The translations under genes were made by a program, and so were the position numbers. DNA of 6,671 bases from an uncultured Acidimicrobium sp. Its GTDB lineage: Bacteria; Actinomycetota; Acidimicrobiia; Acidimicrobiales; Ilumatobacteraceae. The notes beneath the pieces are model-generated. The model searched no databases. It was not told the DNA's origin and saw only the letters and a list, made by a program, of their open reading frames with translations. Every line of letters starts with the position of its first letter. The stretch's first letter is position 1. Location: assembly GCA_903853285.1 (NCBI GenBank), contig CAINTF010000186.1, positions 1 through 6,671 of the forward strand. Direction: 5' to 3'. This document shows, piece after piece, positions 5,692-6,671 of this stretch.

Positions 5692-6671
5692 GTGAGCGAC
5701 AATCCAAACGAACAACCTTTTGGTGGAATTCCACTTTTTGGTGACCTCGCGAAGGCGATGGCTGGCCAAGGTCCGCTGCAATGGGACGTTGCGCGACAAG
5801 TAGCTATCTCTACTGCAACGAATGGCACCAATACTGAAGCAAATGTTGATCCTTCATCTCGGGTGAGCCTCGAGCAACTCGCTCCAATTGCCGACATGCA
5901 TGTGCGCAACTACACCGGATTGAGTACTGGCACAGGCACTGCACTTCCCAACATCGTCGTCACCAATCACTCCACTTGGGTGCACCACACGCTCGAGTCG
6001 TACAAGCCGCTCTTTACCCAACTCGCGGCGGCATTGAGCAACCCGAGTGTTGAAACGACGCAACCTGGTACCGAGATCGATACTGATATCGAAACCGATC
6101 AGATCGCCGCAATGCTGTCGTCGCTCAACAAGATGATGGCGCCAGCAATGATGGGCATGTCAATTGGATCCATGATCGGACAACTCTCGCTACGCGCTTT
6201 CGGACAGTATGACTTGCCAATCCCGCGCGAACCCAAGAATCAACTTCTTCTTGTTGCAAGCAATGTCGAACAATTTGCAAATGACTGGAGCATCACAGTC
6301 GATGACATGCGCATGTGGGTATTGCTTCATGAGTTGACTTCACACGCCGTGCTCAGCGTCGATCATGTTCGAAGTTCAATCAATCAACAAATCAGTAAAT
6401 ACATTGCTGCCTTTCGTCCAAATCCAAATGCGCTGATGGAAAGACTCACGACGATGGACCTCGGCACCACCGACCCAATGGCAATGATGCAAAAATTTCT
6501 CACAGATCCAACCATTATTTTGGGTGCAGTGCTTTCGCCAGAGCAGGAGCGCCAAGCTCCAGTGCTGGACGCGATGATTGCTTCGGTAATTGGATATATC
6601 GACCACAGCGTTGACGCAATTTCCGCACTGGTGTTGGGTGGAGGCGAGCAGATCGCTGAAGCTGTTCGAAG
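5692..6671 (+). CDS. Zinc-dependent metalloprotease family protein (DUF2342), 3'-truncated by window; metal site looks degenerate
   Basis: An open frame from GTG 5692 runs to the window end without a stop (326 complete codons). It shows the order of blocks I know from the actinobacterial DUF2342 'zinc-dependent metalloprotease' family (Rv3195-like). These are an N-terminal NPxxQPFGGIPLFGDLAKAM-type start, a GPLQWDVARQVA block (residues 28-39), a TNHSTWVHHTLESYKPL block (about 92-108), a Met-rich hydrophobic stretch (141-161), FGQYDLPIPR (170-179) and the zinc-motif helix WVLLHELTSHAVLS (209-222). Family members normally have HExxH here. In this protein H213 and E214 are present but the second His position is Ser217, with a His one place later (218). 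Further on, VIGYIDH (299-305) aligns with the family's E-G-(H/Y) motif, and the Glu is Ile300. It is probably a catalytically dead member, or one with an altered metal site. It diverges from moaE. Family is fairly sure; inactivity is inference. Confidence 0.78.
   Translation, partial: MSDNPNEQPFGGIPLFGDLAKAMAGQGPLQWDVARQVAISTATNGTNTEANVDPSSRVSLEQLAPIADMHVRNYTGLSTGTGTALPNIVVTNHSTWVHHTLESYKPLFTQLAAALSNPSVETTQPGTEIDTDIETDQIAAMLSSLNKMMAPAMMGMSIGSMIGQLSLRAFGQYDLPIPREPKNQLLLVASNVEQFANDWSITVDDMRMWVLLHELTSHAVLSVDHVRSSINQQISKYIAAFRPNPNALMERLTTMDLGTTDPMAMMQKFLTDPTIILGAVLSPEQERQAPVLDAMIASVIGYIDHSVDAISALVLGGGEQIAEAVR

Noticed and set aside
1..6671. tRNA, rRNA, CRISPR, transposon or phage content
   Set aside because: No cloverleaf-like segment, spaced direct repeats, terminal inverted repeats or transposase/integrase-like frames were seen; nearly all bases are accounted for by conserved coding sequence.

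Overview
The window looks like an ordinary chromosomal segment of a moderate-GC actinobacterium, most likely Acidimicrobiia (inference). The reasons are frequent GTG starts, first-in-transcript genes that lack Shine-Dalgarno sequences, a zinc-metalloprotease-family protein (DUF2342) characteristic of Actinomycetota, and MreB next to MoaE. I see no tRNA, rRNA, CRISPR array, insertion sequence, integrase or phage gene. Coding is dense: the largest gap is about 60 bp, so no stretch over 300 bp lacks a gene.

Layout. (1) 10-1062 (+): a helical-toroid protein of the kind usually auto-named 'prenyltransferase'. It converges, across a 32-bp AT-rich gap holding a tandem TTTCTAGA repeat, on (2) 1095-1736 (-): a class I SAM-dependent methyltransferase. 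The methyltransferase lies 15 bp downstream of, and probably in an operon with, (3) 1752-2987 (-): a family 1 beta-glycosidase with both catalytic glutamates. A 55-bp divergent promoter region with a perfect 6-bp dyad separates this from (4) 3043-3894 (+): an acyl-CoA thioesterase II (TesB). The tesB stop overlaps by 4 bp the stop of the converging (5) mreB (3891-4895, -). mreB is the last gene of a tight three-gene operon read leftward: (7) moaE (5114-5626), then (6) a 71-residue single-pass membrane protein (4902-5117), then mreB. Across another divergent promoter is (8) 5692-6671 (+): a DUF2342 family protein that runs off the right edge.

How the genes relate. The segments are functionally mixed: carbohydrate and methyl-group chemistry on the left, fatty acyl-CoA hydrolysis in the middle, molybdopterin synthesis and cell shape on the right. 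The moaE-small protein-mreB operon shows the clearest coupling. It has an ATGA overlap at the first junction, a 6-bp gap at the second, and the mreB ribosome binding site is encoded inside the last two codons of the small protein.

The most notable observation is that the DUF2342 protein appears to have lost both zinc-ligand sites that can be inspected here. The HExxH motif reads HELTSH, and the later Glu of the family's E-G-(H/Y) motif reads Ile, which suggests a pseudo-protease. Other points of interest are the uncharacterised small membrane protein co-expressed with MreB, the dyad between the GH1 and tesB genes, and a consistent leaderless-promoter pattern at transcript-leading genes. I did not find a convincing new multi-gene defence or metabolic system.
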